Counted from the first letter of the stretch, positions 42,121-52,762 are shown. The stretch is 64,000 nt of DNA from Anaerolineaceae bacterium (GCA_002702065.1 NZXX01000001.1:1116001-1180000); one strand, 5' to 3'. Translations and numbers: made by a program. Notes: generated by a model from the sequence alone, not told the origin.

Positions 42121-44022
42121 TTGCAAGCGGTAGCACAACGTAGACCGGGTAGAGAACAGGGTAATTCCGGCGCGCTGCGGCGGGCGATTACCTATCTGGG
42201 GCGTCAGCGGCGCACGACGGCAATTGCCTATGGTGCGCTGGTTGTGGCGACACTGGCCCAACTGGCCGTGCCGCTGCTGGTGCAGAATATGATCAATGCG
42301 GTGACCGAAGGGTATGCGGCCAATCAGGTGTTACAACTGCCAGCATTTGCACAGGGGCTGGCAGCGCGGGCGACGGGTTCGACGCTCGATGAACTGCAAC
42401 TGACGTACGCGAATGCAGAATCGGTGTTGATCAATGCGGTCGCGATCATCATTGTTTTTGCCGTCATTCGGGCGACCTTCGCCTTTATTCAGACCTACAT
42501 GGCAGAAAGCACGTCACAGGGCGCGGCGTTTCACCTGCGGAATGACATTTTCGCCAAGATTCAGCGGCTGTCCTTCAGCTATTACGATCGCACGCAGACG
42601 GGTCAGTTAATGATTCGCGCGACGGATGATGTCGAGAAGGTGCGGCTGTTTATCGCCCAGGGCCTGATTATGACGGTGCAGGCGTTCCTGCTGCTGACAG
42701 TGACACTGCTTATTCTGCTGGCGACCAACTGGCGGCTGACTGTGGCGATCCTGCCGATTTTGCCCTTTGCGGTCATTCTGTTCGGGATTTTTGGCCGGGT
42801 GGCACAACCGCTGTTTGTCGAAACGCAGATTCGTCTGTCGCGCCTGAACACCATCCTTCAGGAAAATATCGCGGGTATCAAAGTGGTCAAGGCATTTGTG
42901 CGCGAGCAGGAAGAAGAAAAGCGCTTTGCCACCGCTAATGACGCGCTGTACGACCAGATGATGAAAATCGCGCGGGTATTTTCCGTGCTGTTCCCGCTGA
43001 TTTTCGTGCTGGCGAACCTGGGGCAAGTGGTGATCCTGTACTTTGCCGGGCAGCAGATCATCCCCGGTCAGATGGGACTCGGTGAATACCAGTCCTTTAA
43101 CCTCTATTTGCTGTATGTGTTCTTTCCGCTGGGGCAGCTTGGGTTCATCATTTCGCTGATGGCGCAGGCAGGGGCTTCGGCCAGCCGCATCTTCGAAATT
43201 CTGGATGCCGAAAGCGATGTCACCAATAAGCCCGGCGCAACGGACCTGCCCGCCATTGAGGGTGCGGTCGAGTTCAACGACGTGACCTTCCGCTACTTCA
43301 GCTCTGGCGACGACGTGCTGAGCCATGTCAACTTCAAGGCGGAACCGGGGCAGACGATTGCGCTGCTGGGGTCAACGGGCAGTGGCAAGACAACCATCAT
43401 TAACCTGATCCCACGCTTTTATGATGTCAGCGAAGGGGCCGTGCTGATCGACGGGCATGATGTGCGCGACGTAACGCTGGACAGCCTGCGCTCGCAGATC
43501 GGCATTGTGCTTCAGGAGACGAACCTGTTCACCGGGTCGATCCGCGATAATATCGCCTTCGGGCGGCCCGACGCGTCGCTGGACGATGTGATGGCTGCTG
43601 CCAAAGCGGCTGCGGCGCATGACTTCATCGTGGAGTTTCCAGAGGGTTACGATACGCCCGTAGGTGAACGTGGTTCGACGCTATCTGGCGGGCAGAAACA
43701 GCGTATCGCGATTGCCCGTGCTCTGCTGCTCAATCCGAAACTGCTCATTCTGGATGACTCCACCAGTGCGGTCGACTTCGCCACGGAGCGGAAAATCCAG
43801 CGGGCACTGGACAGCCTGATGGAAGGGCGGACCAGCTTTGTGATCGCCCAGCGTATTTCGACGGTGCAGGCCGCCGATCAGATTCTGGTGCTGGAGAAAG
43901 GGCAGGTCGCCGCGATGGGCACCCATGCGCAGTTGATGGAAACCAGCCCGATCTATGTTGAAATCTATACATCACAGCTTGTCGAAGATGCGCCTGCCGA
44001 CGCTGTGACTGAGGAGGCCTAA
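42121..44022 (+). CDS. ABC exporter half-transporter with degenerate ATPase site
   Basis: A 633-residue type IV exporter subunit. Six helices (about residues 30-340) are followed by an ATPase domain with Walker A GSTGSGKTT, signature LSGGQKQR and Walker B LLILDDSTSAVD. The catalytic glutamate is replaced by Asp and the H-loop His by Gln (FVIAQRIST), the pattern of the non-hydrolysing half of heterodimers such as TM287/288, LmrCD and BmrCD. An extracytoplasmic loop of about 45 residues (about 60-105) follows helix 1. The start is TTG at 42121 with a strong GGGAGG upstream. It should pair with the next gene as a multidrug exporter. Confidence 0.92.
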   Translation: MQAVAQRRPGREQGNSGALRRAITYLGRQRRTTAIAYGALVVATLAQLAVPLLVQNMINAVTEGYAANQVLQLPAFAQGLAARATGSTLDELQLTYANAESVLINAVAIIIVFAVIRATFAFIQTYMAESTSQGAAFHLRNDIFAKIQRLSFSYYDRTQTGQLMIRATDDVEKVRLFIAQGLIMTVQAFLLLTVTLLILLATNWRLTVAILPILPFAVILFGIFGRVAQPLFVETQIRLSRLNTILQENIAGIKVVKAFVREQEEEKRFATANDALYDQMMKIARVFSVLFPLIFVLANLGQVVILYFAGQQIIPGQMGLGEYQSFNLYLLYVFFPLGQLGFIISLMAQAGASASRIFEILDAESDVTNKPGATDLPAIEGAVEFNDVTFRYFSSGDDVLSHVNFKAEPGQTIALLGSTGSGKTTIINLIPRFYDVSEGAVLIDGHDVRDVTLDSLRSQIGIVLQETNLFTGSIRDNIAFGRPDASLDDVMAAAKAAAAHDFIVEFPEGYDTPVGERGSTLSGGQKQRIAIARALLLNPKLLILDDSTSAVDFATERKIQRALDSLMEGRTSFVIAQRISTVQAADQILVLEKGQVAAMGTHAQLMETSPIYVEIYTSQLVEDAPADAVTEEA

Positions 44023-44025
44023 CCA

Positions 44026-45945
44026 ATGTTTATGGATGGCGGACGCCGCCTGCTCGAACAAGATGCGCTCAAACCCAAGAATCTGGGCGAGACGATGGGG
44101 CGCTTTGGACAGTATTTCCGGCGCTACTGGATTGGTCTGGTTATGGCGATGGTGCTGATTATCGCCAGCACATGGACACAGGTCATTTCTCCTGATCTGA
44201 TTGGCCAGGCGGTCGATTGTTATCTGTTCCCGACCACGCCCGACGCATGCTGGTACGCGGATATTTCCGGCGAGATGGATCAGGCGGCGCGGCTAGCTGG
44301 TTTGGGACAGTTGGCGCTGACTCTGGTGGCCGTTTTTCTGGCCGGGGCGGTGCTTTCTGGTCTGGCATTTTATTCGATGCGCTGGGCCGGGCAGCATGTG
44401 TTACGCAATATGCGCCAGGATCTGTTCGACCATATGCACCGGCTGTCGATGGGCTTCTATTCACGGAATGAAGCCGGCGACATCATGAGCCGCGTGACGA
44501 ATGACACTGATACGATCCAGCAGATGTTCAACTTCGCGCTGATGCAGGTGATCAGCGGCGGTCTGCTGATTGTCTGGATCATGGTGCGGATGCTGCAAAC
44601 CAATGTGACATACGCGCTCATCAGCCTGGCGATTGTGCCCATTATGGTGGTGGCGACGGTCTACTTCTCCAACCAGGCCCGCAAGGCGTTCCGCAAAGCC
44701 AGAACAGAACTGGGCACGGTCAACGCGGATTTGCAGGAGAGCATTGCCGGGGCGCGTGAAGCCCAGGCCTTCAACCGGGAAGACGCGACGATTGCGGAGT
44801 TTGAACGCTCCAACGAAGCCAACCGCGCCGCCAACGTGCGGGCAGCGGCGTTTACCAGTGCGCTCAGCCCGGTGCTGGAAGCGCTGGGTTATGTGGCATT
44901 GGGCGTCGTCGTGCTGGTGGGTGGCATTGCCGTACTGCGCAACGAGCCTCTGCCCGGTGGCACGGCGATCACGCTGGGGATTGTCTTCGCTTTTGTGGGG
45001 TACGTGCAGCGCTTCAGCCAGCCGATTCAGCAGATTGCCATGTTGTGGACCAACGTCCAGAGCGCCGTTGCCGGTGGCGAGCGCATCTTTGACCTGCTGG
45101 ACGAAAACGTCGAAATCACCGATAAGCCGGACGCGGTGGACATGCCACAAATTCAGGGGCAGGTTGAATTTGACAACGCCCATGCGGAATATGTCAAAGG
45201 TGAGCCGGTGCTGCGAGGCGTTAGCTTTTCCGCACAGCCGGGGCAGACAGTTGCCATTGTCGGGCCGACCGGTGCTGGCAAGACGACAATTATCAACTTG
45301 CTGCCGCGTTTCTACGACGTAACCAGCGGCGCGGTGCGCATTGATGGCATAGACGTGCGCGATGTCAAAGTTCACAGCCTGCGGCGGCAGATCGGTCTGG
45401 TGCTGCAAGACACATTCCTGTTCAGCGATACGGTGATGAACAACATTCGTTATGGCCGCCCCGAAGCAACCGATGATGAAGTGATCGCGGCTGCCAAGAT
45501 GGTATCTGCGGATACGTTCATCGAGCGCCTGCCAGAAGGCTATCAGACGGTGCTGGGTGAACGTGGCAGCGGCCTGAGCCAGGGTCAGCGGCAGTTGATC
45601 GCGATTGCGCGTGCTGCTTTGAAGGAACCGCGTATCCTCATTCTGGATGAAGCGACATCAAGCGTGGATACCCGAACGGAACGGCTGATCCAGCGGGCCT
45701 TTGAAAAGCTGCTGGAAGGGCGCACCAGTTTTGTCATTGCGCACCGCCTGAGCACAATTCGAAATGCAGATCAGGTGCTGCTGCTGCGCGATGGCGAGAT
45801 CATTGAGCGCGGTACGCATCATGAATTGCTGGAACAGGAAGGCGCCTACTACGACCTGTATATGAGTCAGTTCCGCGAGGAGGAGGAGTTGCCGTCCGGT
45901 TCCAACGGTCATCCCGCCGCCCAACCGGAGCCTGGCAGTCGTTGA
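44026..45945 (+). CDS. ABC exporter half-transporter with canonical ATPase site
   Basis: A 639-residue partner of the previous subunit. Six helices are followed by Walker A GPTGAGKTT, signature LSQGQRQL, Walker B ILILDEATSSVD with the catalytic Glu, and H-loop FVIAHRLST. The loop between helices 1 and 2 (about residues 65-90) has two cysteines, in DCYLF and ACWYA, that may form a disulfide. It begins three bases after the partner stop, with GGAGG before the ATG. Canonical residues here complement the degenerate ones in the partner, as in asymmetrical drug exporters. Regulation by the MarR protein is inferred from the shared operon. Confidence 0.92.
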   Translation: MFMDGGRRLLEQDALKPKNLGETMGRFGQYFRRYWIGLVMAMVLIIASTWTQVISPDLIGQAVDCYLFPTTPDACWYADISGEMDQAARLAGLGQLALTLVAVFLAGAVLSGLAFYSMRWAGQHVLRNMRQDLFDHMHRLSMGFYSRNEAGDIMSRVTNDTDTIQQMFNFALMQVISGGLLIVWIMVRMLQTNVTYALISLAIVPIMVVATVYFSNQARKAFRKARTELGTVNADLQESIAGAREAQAFNREDATIAEFERSNEANRAANVRAAAFTSALSPVLEALGYVALGVVVLVGGIAVLRNEPLPGGTAITLGIVFAFVGYVQRFSQPIQQIAMLWTNVQSAVAGGERIFDLLDENVEITDKPDAVDMPQIQGQVEFDNAHAEYVKGEPVLRGVSFSAQPGQTVAIVGPTGAGKTTIINLLPRFYDVTSGAVRIDGIDVRDVKVHSLRRQIGLVLQDTFLFSDTVMNNIRYGRPEATDDEVIAAAKMVSADTFIERLPEGYQTVLGERGSGLSQGQRQLIAIARAALKEPRILILDEATSSVDTRTERLIQRAFEKLLEGRTSFVIAHRLSTIRNADQVLLLRDGEIIERGTHHELLEQEGAYYDLYMSQFREEEELPSGSNGHPAAQPEPGSR

Positions 45946-46022
45946 GGCGACGGGCGCGAACTCTATAAAATAAGCAGTGCGTCTACCATGTGGGCGCACT
46001 GTCGCTTTATGGAGGAAGCAAC

Positions 46023-47090
46023 ATGCAACTGACCAAACGGCATTATTATCGGATGGGTGGCGTCCTGTTACTGCTGGTCGCCGGGTTGTTTTTTGTCGTC
46101 ATGGTGCGCGATTTGCTGCGTCCGCCGCTGACCGGAACAGTGATGACGGTGCTGAATGTCAACGGCCAGCCTCTGCTGCATCGTCTGAATCTTGACAATG
46201 GCGAACTGGAACCGATGGACAGCGACGGAATTGGCGCCGCACACCAACCGGTCTTCTCACCTGATTATGAACGCGTTGCCTTTGTCGCCGTCGAGGAAAT
46301 TGTCAACAGCGAGGCGGTATTGCGCATCTACCTGAGCCGCATCGACGATTTTGATCCGCAGCCGATTACCAGCGGCCCGCGCGAAAGTGACCCGCAGTGG
46401 TCGCCGGATGGCTCGAAAATTGTGTTTGTGCGCTCGCGGGACTTTTTCTCCGCATTGTTTATCGTGGATGTGGCCACAGGCGAAGAACAGCAGTTGACGA
46501 ACTTCACCAATGACCTGGAACCGGATTGGTCGCCGGACAGCCAGCGCATCGTCTTTACCACCTCGCGCGATGGCTTTCAGGAACTGTACACCATGGCCCC
46601 CGATGGCAGCGACCTGAAGCGCCTGACCGAGAATGAAAACCTCAACGACCTGCGGGCAGAATATTCGCCCGATGGCAGCATGATCACCTATATGACCAAT
46701 TATTCGGTGGGCGATGGAACCGGCGAAATCTGGGTGATGAACGCCGATGGCAGCAACCAACGCCGCCTGACGGATAACCGCCGTGATGATCTTCTGCCGG
46801 TATGGTCGCCAGACAGCCGCAAGATTGCGTTTAGTGCCCAATTAGAAGATCGCAGCGGATCGGACATCTTTGTGTATGATCTGGATGCGGATACGATGCA
46901 GCCGCTCACCCGCGAACCGGGCTTCGAATATTTCCCGGCCTGGTCGCCCGATAGCAGCTGGATGGTTTACACCGCCCATGTCGACGGGCGGGATTACACC
47001 TTGAACGCGGTGCGGGTCGATGGCTCGGACAGGCGCGTGCTGCTGACCGGTTTTGGCGCAAGAGAGGCATACTGGTTGCCATCTGAGTGA
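46023..47090 (+). CDS. Membrane-anchored TolB-like beta-propeller protein
   Basis: A 355-residue protein with one N-terminal helix (about residues 11-29) and an extracytoplasmic propeller. PD40-type blades recur as (P/V)-x-WSPD(G/S)-x-K/R-I-(V/A)-F: DPQWSPDGSKIVF, EPDWSPDSQRIVF, PVWSPDSRKIAF and PAWSPDSSWMVY, with looser first copies, consistent with six blades. Such proteins are scaffolds or sensors. ATG at 46023 is chosen for its GGAGG ribosome-binding site and the basic residues before the helix. A hairpin-like inverted repeat lies just upstream (about 45972-46017). The next gene, an HtrA protease, follows closely, so the two may cooperate in envelope quality control. Confidence 0.82.
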   Translation: MQLTKRHYYRMGGVLLLLVAGLFFVVMVRDLLRPPLTGTVMTVLNVNGQPLLHRLNLDNGELEPMDSDGIGAAHQPVFSPDYERVAFVAVEEIVNSEAVLRIYLSRIDDFDPQPITSGPRESDPQWSPDGSKIVFVRSRDFFSALFIVDVATGEEQQLTNFTNDLEPDWSPDSQRIVFTTSRDGFQELYTMAPDGSDLKRLTENENLNDLRAEYSPDGSMITYMTNYSVGDGTGEIWVMNADGSNQRRLTDNRRDDLLPVWSPDSRKIAFSAQLEDRSGSDIFVYDLDADTMQPLTREPGFEYFPAWSPDSSWMVYTAHVDGRDYTLNAVRVDGSDRRVLLTGFGAREAYWLPSE

Positions 47091-47118
47091 TGCCCGAAGG
47101 CAAAAACAGGAGGACGTC

Positions 47119-48267
47119 ATGCGGTGGATTGTGCGTGTGGTGGTGATCACGATTGTTTTTATCGGCGGCTCATTGTTTGGTGGGGCAGTTGTCAGCTTTT
47201 CCGGGCAGAATATGTCTGCTCCTGCACCCGTTGAAACCACACTGCCGACGCCATCACCAGTATCAGACACCCTTTATACCGCGATTGATGCGATGGATCA
47301 GGTAGTCATCAGCCTGTATGAGCGAGTCAGCCCATCAGTGGTGCATATTATCAGCCGGATGCAAACCACCAGTCCATTTTTTGGGTCGCAATCCAGCGAG
47401 GGAACCGGCTCCGGCTTTTTCTACGATCAGCAGGGGCACATTGTCACTAACTTTCATGTGATCGAAAATGCCTTTGAAGTGGACGTGGTGCTGGCAAACG
47501 GCGAATCGGTGCCGGCGGAGCTTGTCGGCGTGGACGAATACAACGACCTGGCGGTCCTGCACGTGGCTGTCGCCGCAGAAACGGTTGCGCCGCTGGAGAT
47601 CGGGGATTCCTCGAATGTCCATGTTGGGCAGACTGTGATTGCGATTGGGAACCCATTCGGGCTGGACCGGACGCTGACGACCGGGATTATCAGTGCACTG
47701 AACCGCAGGCTGGAAACGGATGCGGGGACATTTGTCGGCCAGGCGATCCAGACCGATGCGGCGATCAACCCCGGTAATTCGGGTGGACCTTTGCTGGATG
47801 TGCGCGGACGGGTGATTGGCGTCAACACGGCGATTAATTCACCAACGGGCGCGTCGGTTGGCATTGGTTTCGCTGTCCCGGCCAGTGTAATTCAACGCGT
47901 TGTGCCAGAATTGATCGCCAATGGGCGCTACTTGCACGCGGACCTGGGGGTGAGCGTCGCGGAATTGGGCACGGAAGTCACACCGGGCGAGAACAGTGTG
48001 TCGCGCGGGCTGCTGGTGACAAGTCTGGCCCGGTCCGGTGGCGCGGCACAGGCTGGCCTGCAAGCGGCTGAGGTGTTTGTGCGGCGCGGGCGCTATGTTT
48101 TTTCCGGTGGCGATATTATCACAGCCATCAATGGCGAACCGATCTACAGCCGCAGCGACATGCTGATTTATCTGGAAGAGAACTATCGCCCCGGTGACAC
48201 CGTTACGCTGACGATTGTGCGGGATGGGCAGACGATGGATGTGGAAGCGACTCTGAGCGCCCGCTAA
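47119..48267 (+). CDS. HtrA/DegP-type serine protease
   Basis: A 382-residue envelope protease with a single N-terminal anchor (about residues 5-28) and a Pro/Thr linker. The trypsin-like domain carries the triad His113 (TNFHVIEN), Asp143 (YNDLAVL) and Ser221 (NPGNSGGP). One C-terminal PDZ domain spans about residues 280-380. It degrades or refolds misfolded exported proteins. AGGAGG lies five bases before ATG 47119; the longer frame to 47053 overlaps the TolB-like gene without a ribosome-binding site. The last four bases overlap the convergent phosphatase gene. Confidence 0.93.
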   Translation: MRWIVRVVVITIVFIGGSLFGGAVVSFSGQNMSAPAPVETTLPTPSPVSDTLYTAIDAMDQVVISLYERVSPSVVHIISRMQTTSPFFGSQSSEGTGSGFFYDQQGHIVTNFHVIENAFEVDVVLANGESVPAELVGVDEYNDLAVLHVAVAAETVAPLEIGDSSNVHVGQTVIAIGNPFGLDRTLTTGIISALNRRLETDAGTFVGQAIQTDAAINPGNSGGPLLDVRGRVIGVNTAINSPTGASVGIGFAVPASVIQRVVPELIANGRYLHADLGVSVAELGTEVTPGENSVSRGLLVTSLARSGGAAQAGLQAAEVFVRRGRYVFSGGDIITAINGEPIYSRSDMLIYLEENYRPGDTVTLTIVRDGQTMDVEATLSAR

Positions 48268-49031
48268 CCACCGATAATTTGCATGACCTGCTGGTGCAGG
48301 GTGCTGTTCGCGGCTAATGCGCTGCCGGATCGAATGTCGACCTTGCCTTGCCAGTCCGTGTAGACTCCGCCGGCTTCCTGCATGATCACCGCCAGCGGGG
48401 CGGCATCCCAGATTGCCAGCGTTGGTTCCAGCATGATGTCGGCGCGCCCGGTAGCAACCAGCGCATAACCGTATGAGTCGCCCCAGGTACGGCGGAAATA
48501 TGTCTGTTGCACCAGCTGCTGGCAGCGGTCCGCAAAAGGCGGTTTGTACAAGATGTCGAGGTCGGTCGTCATGAGGGCGGCATCCGCCAGATCTGCCACG
48601 TCGGAAACCTGACAGCGCCGCCCGTTCCAGTAACAACCCTGCCCGCGTGCGGCATAGATCATTTCGTTCAATGCCGGGTAATGCATCACGCCGAGCAGCG
48701 GTCCTTCGTCATCCACCAGCGCGATCAGGTTGGCATAGAAGGGCACACCGCACATAAACGACTTGGTACCGTCGATAGGGTCGACCACCCATGTCAGCTC
48801 GCTGCTGCCGCTGACGGTGCCATACTCCTCACCGATGAGGCCATGCGTCGGCCAGCGGGCGGCGATCTTTTCCCGCAGCATCTGCTCGATGGCGCGATCT
48901 GCCACCGTGACAGGGGAATTATCGGCCTTGCGTTCGACCTGGACGCCATTCTGGTAATGGCCGAGCGAAATTCGCCCGGCCTGCCACGCACAATCCAGCG
49001 CAAAATCCAGAAACGTCTGTAGATCGGTCAT
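48264..49031 (-). CDS. Inositol-phosphatase family phosphatase (HisN-like)
   Basis: A 255-residue Mg-dependent phosphatase. Metal ligands are in GEEYG (Glu), WVVDPIDGTKSF (the two Asp of motif A) and WDAAPLA (motif B Asp). The segment RTWGDSYGYALVATGRAD matches histidinol-phosphatases of the HisN type better than true inositol monophosphatases. It is the third gene of a minus-strand group with a pentonate dehydratase and a semialdehyde dehydrogenase, overlapping the latter by four bases (ATGA). A sugar-phosphate substrate is therefore also possible. It overlaps htrA by four bases. Confidence 0.87.
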   Translation of the reverse strand: MTDLQTFLDFALDCAWQAGRISLGHYQNGVQVERKADNSPVTVADRAIEQMLREKIAARWPTHGLIGEEYGTVSGSSELTWVVDPIDGTKSFMCGVPFYANLIALVDDEGPLLGVMHYPALNEMIYAARGQGCYWNGRRCQVSDVADLADAALMTTDLDILYKPPFADRCQQLVQQTYFRRTWGDSYGYALVATGRADIMLEPTLAIWDAAPLAVIMQEAGGVYTDWQGKVDIRSGSALAANSTLHQQVMQIIGG

Positions 49032-50626
49032 GATTGGATCGGTTCTCGCGTGTATTCGTTATTGACAATACGCAGGATGCCCAGTGGATTTTCATCTTTG
49101 AGCGCGTCTGGCAGCAGTGGCGATGGGATGCTCTGGTATGCCAGTGGGCGCATGAAGCGTTTGATGGCCGTCATACCGACGGATGTGGTGCCGGGTGCGG
49201 TGGTGGCCGGGTAGGGGCCGCCATGCTGCTGTGAATAGACCACCTCCACGCCGGTTGGCACGCCGTTCCAGATCAGCCGCCCCACACGTTCGCGCAGCGC
49301 CTCGGCCACCGGGCGGGCTGCTTCGACCTCGTCCGCTTCGGCCTGGATGGTACCGGTCAGCTGGCCTTCGAGCGTGTTCAGAGTCAGGCGCAGGTCATCG
49401 AGTGTCGGGCAGGTGATGAACAACGTCACCGGGCCGAAATGTTCCTCGTGCAGCTTGGGGTTGCTGCGAAAGGTTGTCGAATTGGTCTGCATCACCGTAT
49501 GGGCGTAGCAGAATCCACCACCATCCACCACTTCACCACCTGTCAGCAGATCAACGCCACCCGCACCAACCGTCTGTTCGACGGCGCGCGCCAGCCCACT
49601 TTCGATAGACGCATTGAGCATGACCTCTGGCTGTTTGGCCTGCATGGCGGCGGTGTAGCGCTGGATAAAATCCTGCGTGGCGTCGCTTTCCAGTATCAGC
49701 ACCAAACCGGGGTTGGTGCAGAACTGGCCTGCGCCCAATGTCGCTGAACCCACCAGCGTATCCACCAGCGAGTCGCCGCGGGCTTCGATCGCGCCGGGCA
49801 TGATGACGAAGGGATTGACGCTGCCCATTTCCGCATAGACCGGGATAGGCCGGGGGCGTTGGGCGGCTGAGTCGTAGAGGGCGCGTCCGCCGCGCAGCGA
49901 ACCGGTAAAGCCGACCGCTTCGAGCAAGGGGTGCTGCACCAGATTTTGCCCAACCTCGACGCCATTGCCCTGCACCATCGAGAAGAAGCCTGCCGGGAAA
50001 TCGCACGCCTTGACCGCGTTGTTAAGCGCAACGGTAAATAATTCGGTGGTGGCCGGGTGGCCGGGATGCCCTTTGACGATGACAGGGCAGCCTGCCGCAA
50101 AAGCCGATGCGGTGTCCCCGCCGGCGGTGGCAAAGGCAAACGGGAAATTGCTGGCCGAAAAAACAGCGACCGGGCCAATCGGGATGAGCATCCGGCGAAG
50201 GTCCGGGCGCGGGGCGGGCTGGCGGTCCGGCATCGCCGTGTCAATGATGGCATCGACGTAGGATCCCTCCCGCAGCAGGCTGGCAAATGCCTTCAGCTGG
50301 CTGGTGGTACGGGTGAGTTCGCCGGGCAAGCGGGGCGAACCAAGCCCGGTTTCGTAGTCGGCCGTTTCGACCAGTTCTTCGCGCAGCTTTTCGATTTCTT
50401 CAGCCGCCGTGTCGAGGAAATCCGCCAGTTTGCTGGCCGGATAATGCCGTGTTTCCTGAAACGCCGCCGCCGCTTCATTGACAGCGTGGTCGATTTCAGC
50501 TTTGGTGGCGTTGTGAAACTGTACATCGCCGGGTTGTTTGGTGCGCGGGTCGACACTGGTGAACGTCTCATCACCCTGGGCGCTCCATTGCCCGGCGATG
50601 CTGTTTTTGCCTGTGAGTGAAGTCAT
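49028..50626 (-). CDS. 2-oxoglutarate semialdehyde (2,5-dioxovalerate) dehydrogenase
   Basis: A 532-residue aldehyde dehydrogenase. The catalytic Cys is in GAGQFCTNPG and the general-base Glu in VYAEMGSVNP. Both segments are typical of the NADP-type semialdehyde dehydrogenases that finish the Weimberg pathway by making 2-oxoglutarate. ATG at 50626 is chosen because GGAG lies six bases upstream and the family begins there; the longer frame to 50875 is a spurious extension. The upstream gene is a YjhG-type dehydratase and the product of that pathway is this enzyme's expected substrate. Some relatives act on glucarate-derived compounds by the same last step. Confidence 0.9.
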   Translation of the reverse strand: MTSLTGKNSIAGQWSAQGDETFTSVDPRTKQPGDVQFHNATKAEIDHAVNEAAAAFQETRHYPASKLADFLDTAAEEIEKLREELVETADYETGLGSPRLPGELTRTTSQLKAFASLLREGSYVDAIIDTAMPDRQPAPRPDLRRMLIPIGPVAVFSASNFPFAFATAGGDTASAFAAGCPVIVKGHPGHPATTELFTVALNNAVKACDFPAGFFSMVQGNGVEVGQNLVQHPLLEAVGFTGSLRGGRALYDSAAQRPRPIPVYAEMGSVNPFVIMPGAIEARGDSLVDTLVGSATLGAGQFCTNPGLVLILESDATQDFIQRYTAAMQAKQPEVMLNASIESGLARAVEQTVGAGGVDLLTGGEVVDGGGFCYAHTVMQTNSTTFRSNPKLHEEHFGPVTLFITCPTLDDLRLTLNTLEGQLTGTIQAEADEVEAARPVAEALRERVGRLIWNGVPTGVEVVYSQQHGGPYPATTAPGTTSVGMTAIKRFMRPLAYQSIPSPLLPDALKDENPLGILRIVNNEYTREPIQS

Positions 50627-50714
50627 AAGATTCTCCTTTAAGTCATGGAAGGCACGGCATCGCGGTGCAACGTCAGGACGGGGCACTTGTGCGTCGTTTG
50701 TTCCATATATCGGT

Positions 50715-52727
50715 TTACGTGGTATGACCGTTGTTGGCCAGTGCCTGCATCCCAGCCTGCAAAATATCGATAATACGGTCCGGATCATAGACGCAGCCGG
50801 CCCATGTTCCCCCGCTGGCGGCTTGCAGGGCTGCCCACAGTCGGGTGTCATCCGGGAGCTGCGGGTGCGGCGCAAGGTCCGGGTGCGAAGGGCGGCTGTC
50901 GAGCAGCTGTTGGGCGGCTGCGGCGGAAAGATCGCCCTCGTTCGTGCCGACCAGGTTGATGGTGCCGGTCAGGTTGGTGCGGTCGATAATCATTTCGATG
51001 ATATCACCGTCACGCAGCTTGCCAATGGGTCCACCGGCCAGTGCTTCCGGGCCGATATGCCCAACACAGGGACCCGTGGAAACACCGGAGAAGCGGGCAT
51101 CGGTCAGCACCGGTACCGTTTTGCCCCAGGGGATGAACTTGAGCGCCGACGTCACCTGATAGGTTTCTTCCATGCCGGTGCCCATCGGGCCAACGCCGAT
51201 CATGACGACGACATCACCAGCCTTGACCGGGTTGTCTGTGCGGCCTTTAATAGCGGCAATGGCAGCATGTTCGGACGTGAACACCCGCGCCGGGCCGCGA
51301 TGGCGATAGACGTTATCGGCATCCACGACTGACGCATCGATTGAGGTGGCTTTGATAACGGACCCTTCCGGGGTGATATTGCCGGTTGGGAAAAGTACGG
51401 TGCTGCTGAGGCCATTTTTGCGGGCGTTGTCGGCGTCCATAATGATGTCGCCGGGGTCGATCTGGTCCCCGTCGGTCAGGCGCTGGCGCACCTGTTGGCG
51501 GCGTTCGCTGTTCTGCCACCAGTCCAGCACCGCATCCAGCTTTTCGCCTGTGACGGTGAGGACATCTGTATTAAGCAGGCCCATCTCGCGCAGGTGCAGC
51601 ATGACCTCTGGTACGCCACCGGCCATAAAGACCTGCACGGTGGGGTGATTTTTGGGGCCGTTGGGCAACGCATCGACCAGACGCGGCGTGCTGCGGTTGA
51701 TACGACTCCAGTCTTCGACGGTGGGTTGCGGCAGCCCGGCAGCATGCGCAATCGCCGGGATATGCAGCAGCAGGTTGGTTGAGCCGCCGAATGCCGCATG
51801 GACGAGCATGGCGTTTTCCAGCGCGGCGGGCGTCAGGATTTTCGACAGCGGTATGTCCTCAGCCGTCAAGCGCAGCAGGGCCAATGCTGACCGGTGCGCC
51901 ATATCCAGCCAGATCGGTTCGCCGGACGGCGACAGCGCACTGTGCGGCAGCGACAGGCCAAATGCCTCGCCAATGACCTGGGCGGTGGCGGCTGTGCCGA
52001 GAAACTGGCAGCCTCCCCCCGGTGACCCGCACGCGCGGCAGCCCATGGTGGCGGCGTAATCGAGCGAGATCATGTCATGGGCGAAGCGTGCGCCGATGGT
52101 CTGGACGGTTCCGGCATCTTCTGCTTCCAGCGCGGGCAGCGTGACTCCGCCGGGGACGATGACGCCGGGCAGCGCACTGGAACCCGCCAGTGCCAGCAGC
52201 ATCGCAGGCAGGCCCTTGTCGCAGGTGGCAACGCCGAGCACACCGGCCCGCAGCGGCAGCGACCGGATAAGGCGGCGCAGGGTGATGGCGGCATCATTGC
52301 GGTATGGCAGACTGTCCATCATGCCGGTGGTGCCCTGCGAACGTCCATCGCATGGGTCAGTACAGTAGGCGGCGAAAGGCAAACCGCCTTCGGCACGCAG
52401 GGTTTGGGCAGCCTCACGCACCAGCAGATTAACCTCCCAGTGCCCGGTATGATAGCCGAGCGCGAGTGGTGTGCCGTCATTTTCGCGCAGGCCGCCATGT
52501 GTGCTTAAAATCAGGTACTGTGTGCGTCCGACTTCATCCGGGTTCCAGCCCATGCCGACGCTCTGGGTCATGCCGAACAGGTTGCCGCTGGGTTCGTTCA
52601 GCAGCATATCATCCGTGATCGGCAGTTTGCCGTCAGGTCCGGCGGCGCGGGTGCGCGTGGTTGCGGCGTGGCGGTCGCTGCCGAGAATTGCATCGAGTGA
52701 TGGGGTTGACGTCGATAATGGAACCAT
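50715..52727 (-). CDS. yjhG: YjhG/YagF-type D-xylonate dehydratase (IlvD/Edd superfamily)
   Basis: A 670-residue iron-sulfur dehydratase, the length expected for YjhG/YagF. Cluster-binding and active-site segments are [28 protein letters not shown] and [16 protein letters not shown]; the C-terminal half holds [19 protein letters not shown], the product-side signature. It should remove water from D-xylonate (or a similar aldonate) to give the 2-keto-3-deoxy acid. It is the first gene of a minus-strand group and is divergent from the SDR and 2-keto-3-deoxy-acid dehydratase genes across a 75-base promoter region. Confidence 0.9.
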   Translation of the reverse strand: MVPLSTSTPSLDAILGSDRHAATTRTRAAGPDGKLPITDDMLLNEPSGNLFGMTQSVGMGWNPDEVGRTQYLILSTHGGLRENDGTPLALGYHTGHWEVNLLVREAAQTLRAEGGLPFAAYCTDPCDGRSQGTTGMMDSLPYRNDAAITLRRLIRSLPLRAGVLGVATCDKGLPAMLLALAGSSALPGVIVPGGVTLPALEAEDAGTVQTIGARFAHDMISLDYAATMGCRACGSPGGGCQFLGTAATAQVIGEAFGLSLPHSALSPSGEPIWLDMAHRSALALLRLTAEDIPLSKILTPAALENAMLVHAAFGGSTNLLLHIPAIAHAAGLPQPTVEDWSRINRSTPRLVDALPNGPKNHPTVQVFMAGGVPEVMLHLREMGLLNTDVLTVTGEKLDAVLDWWQNSERRQQVRQRLTDGDQIDPGDIIMDADNARKNGLSSTVLFPTGNITPEGSVIKATSIDASVVDADNVYRHRGPARVFTSEHAAIAAIKGRTDNPVKAGDVVVMIGVGPMGTGMEETYQVTSALKFIPWGKTVPVLTDARFSGVSTGPCVGHIGPEALAGGPIGKLRDGDIIEMIIDRTNLTGTINLVGTNEGDLSAAAAQQLLDSRPSHPDLAPHPQLPDDTRLWAALQAASGGTWAGCVYDPDRIIDILQAGMQALANNGHTT

Positions 52728-52762
52728 TGTGTATCCCGGTGGGTGAACGGACGTTTACAGCC

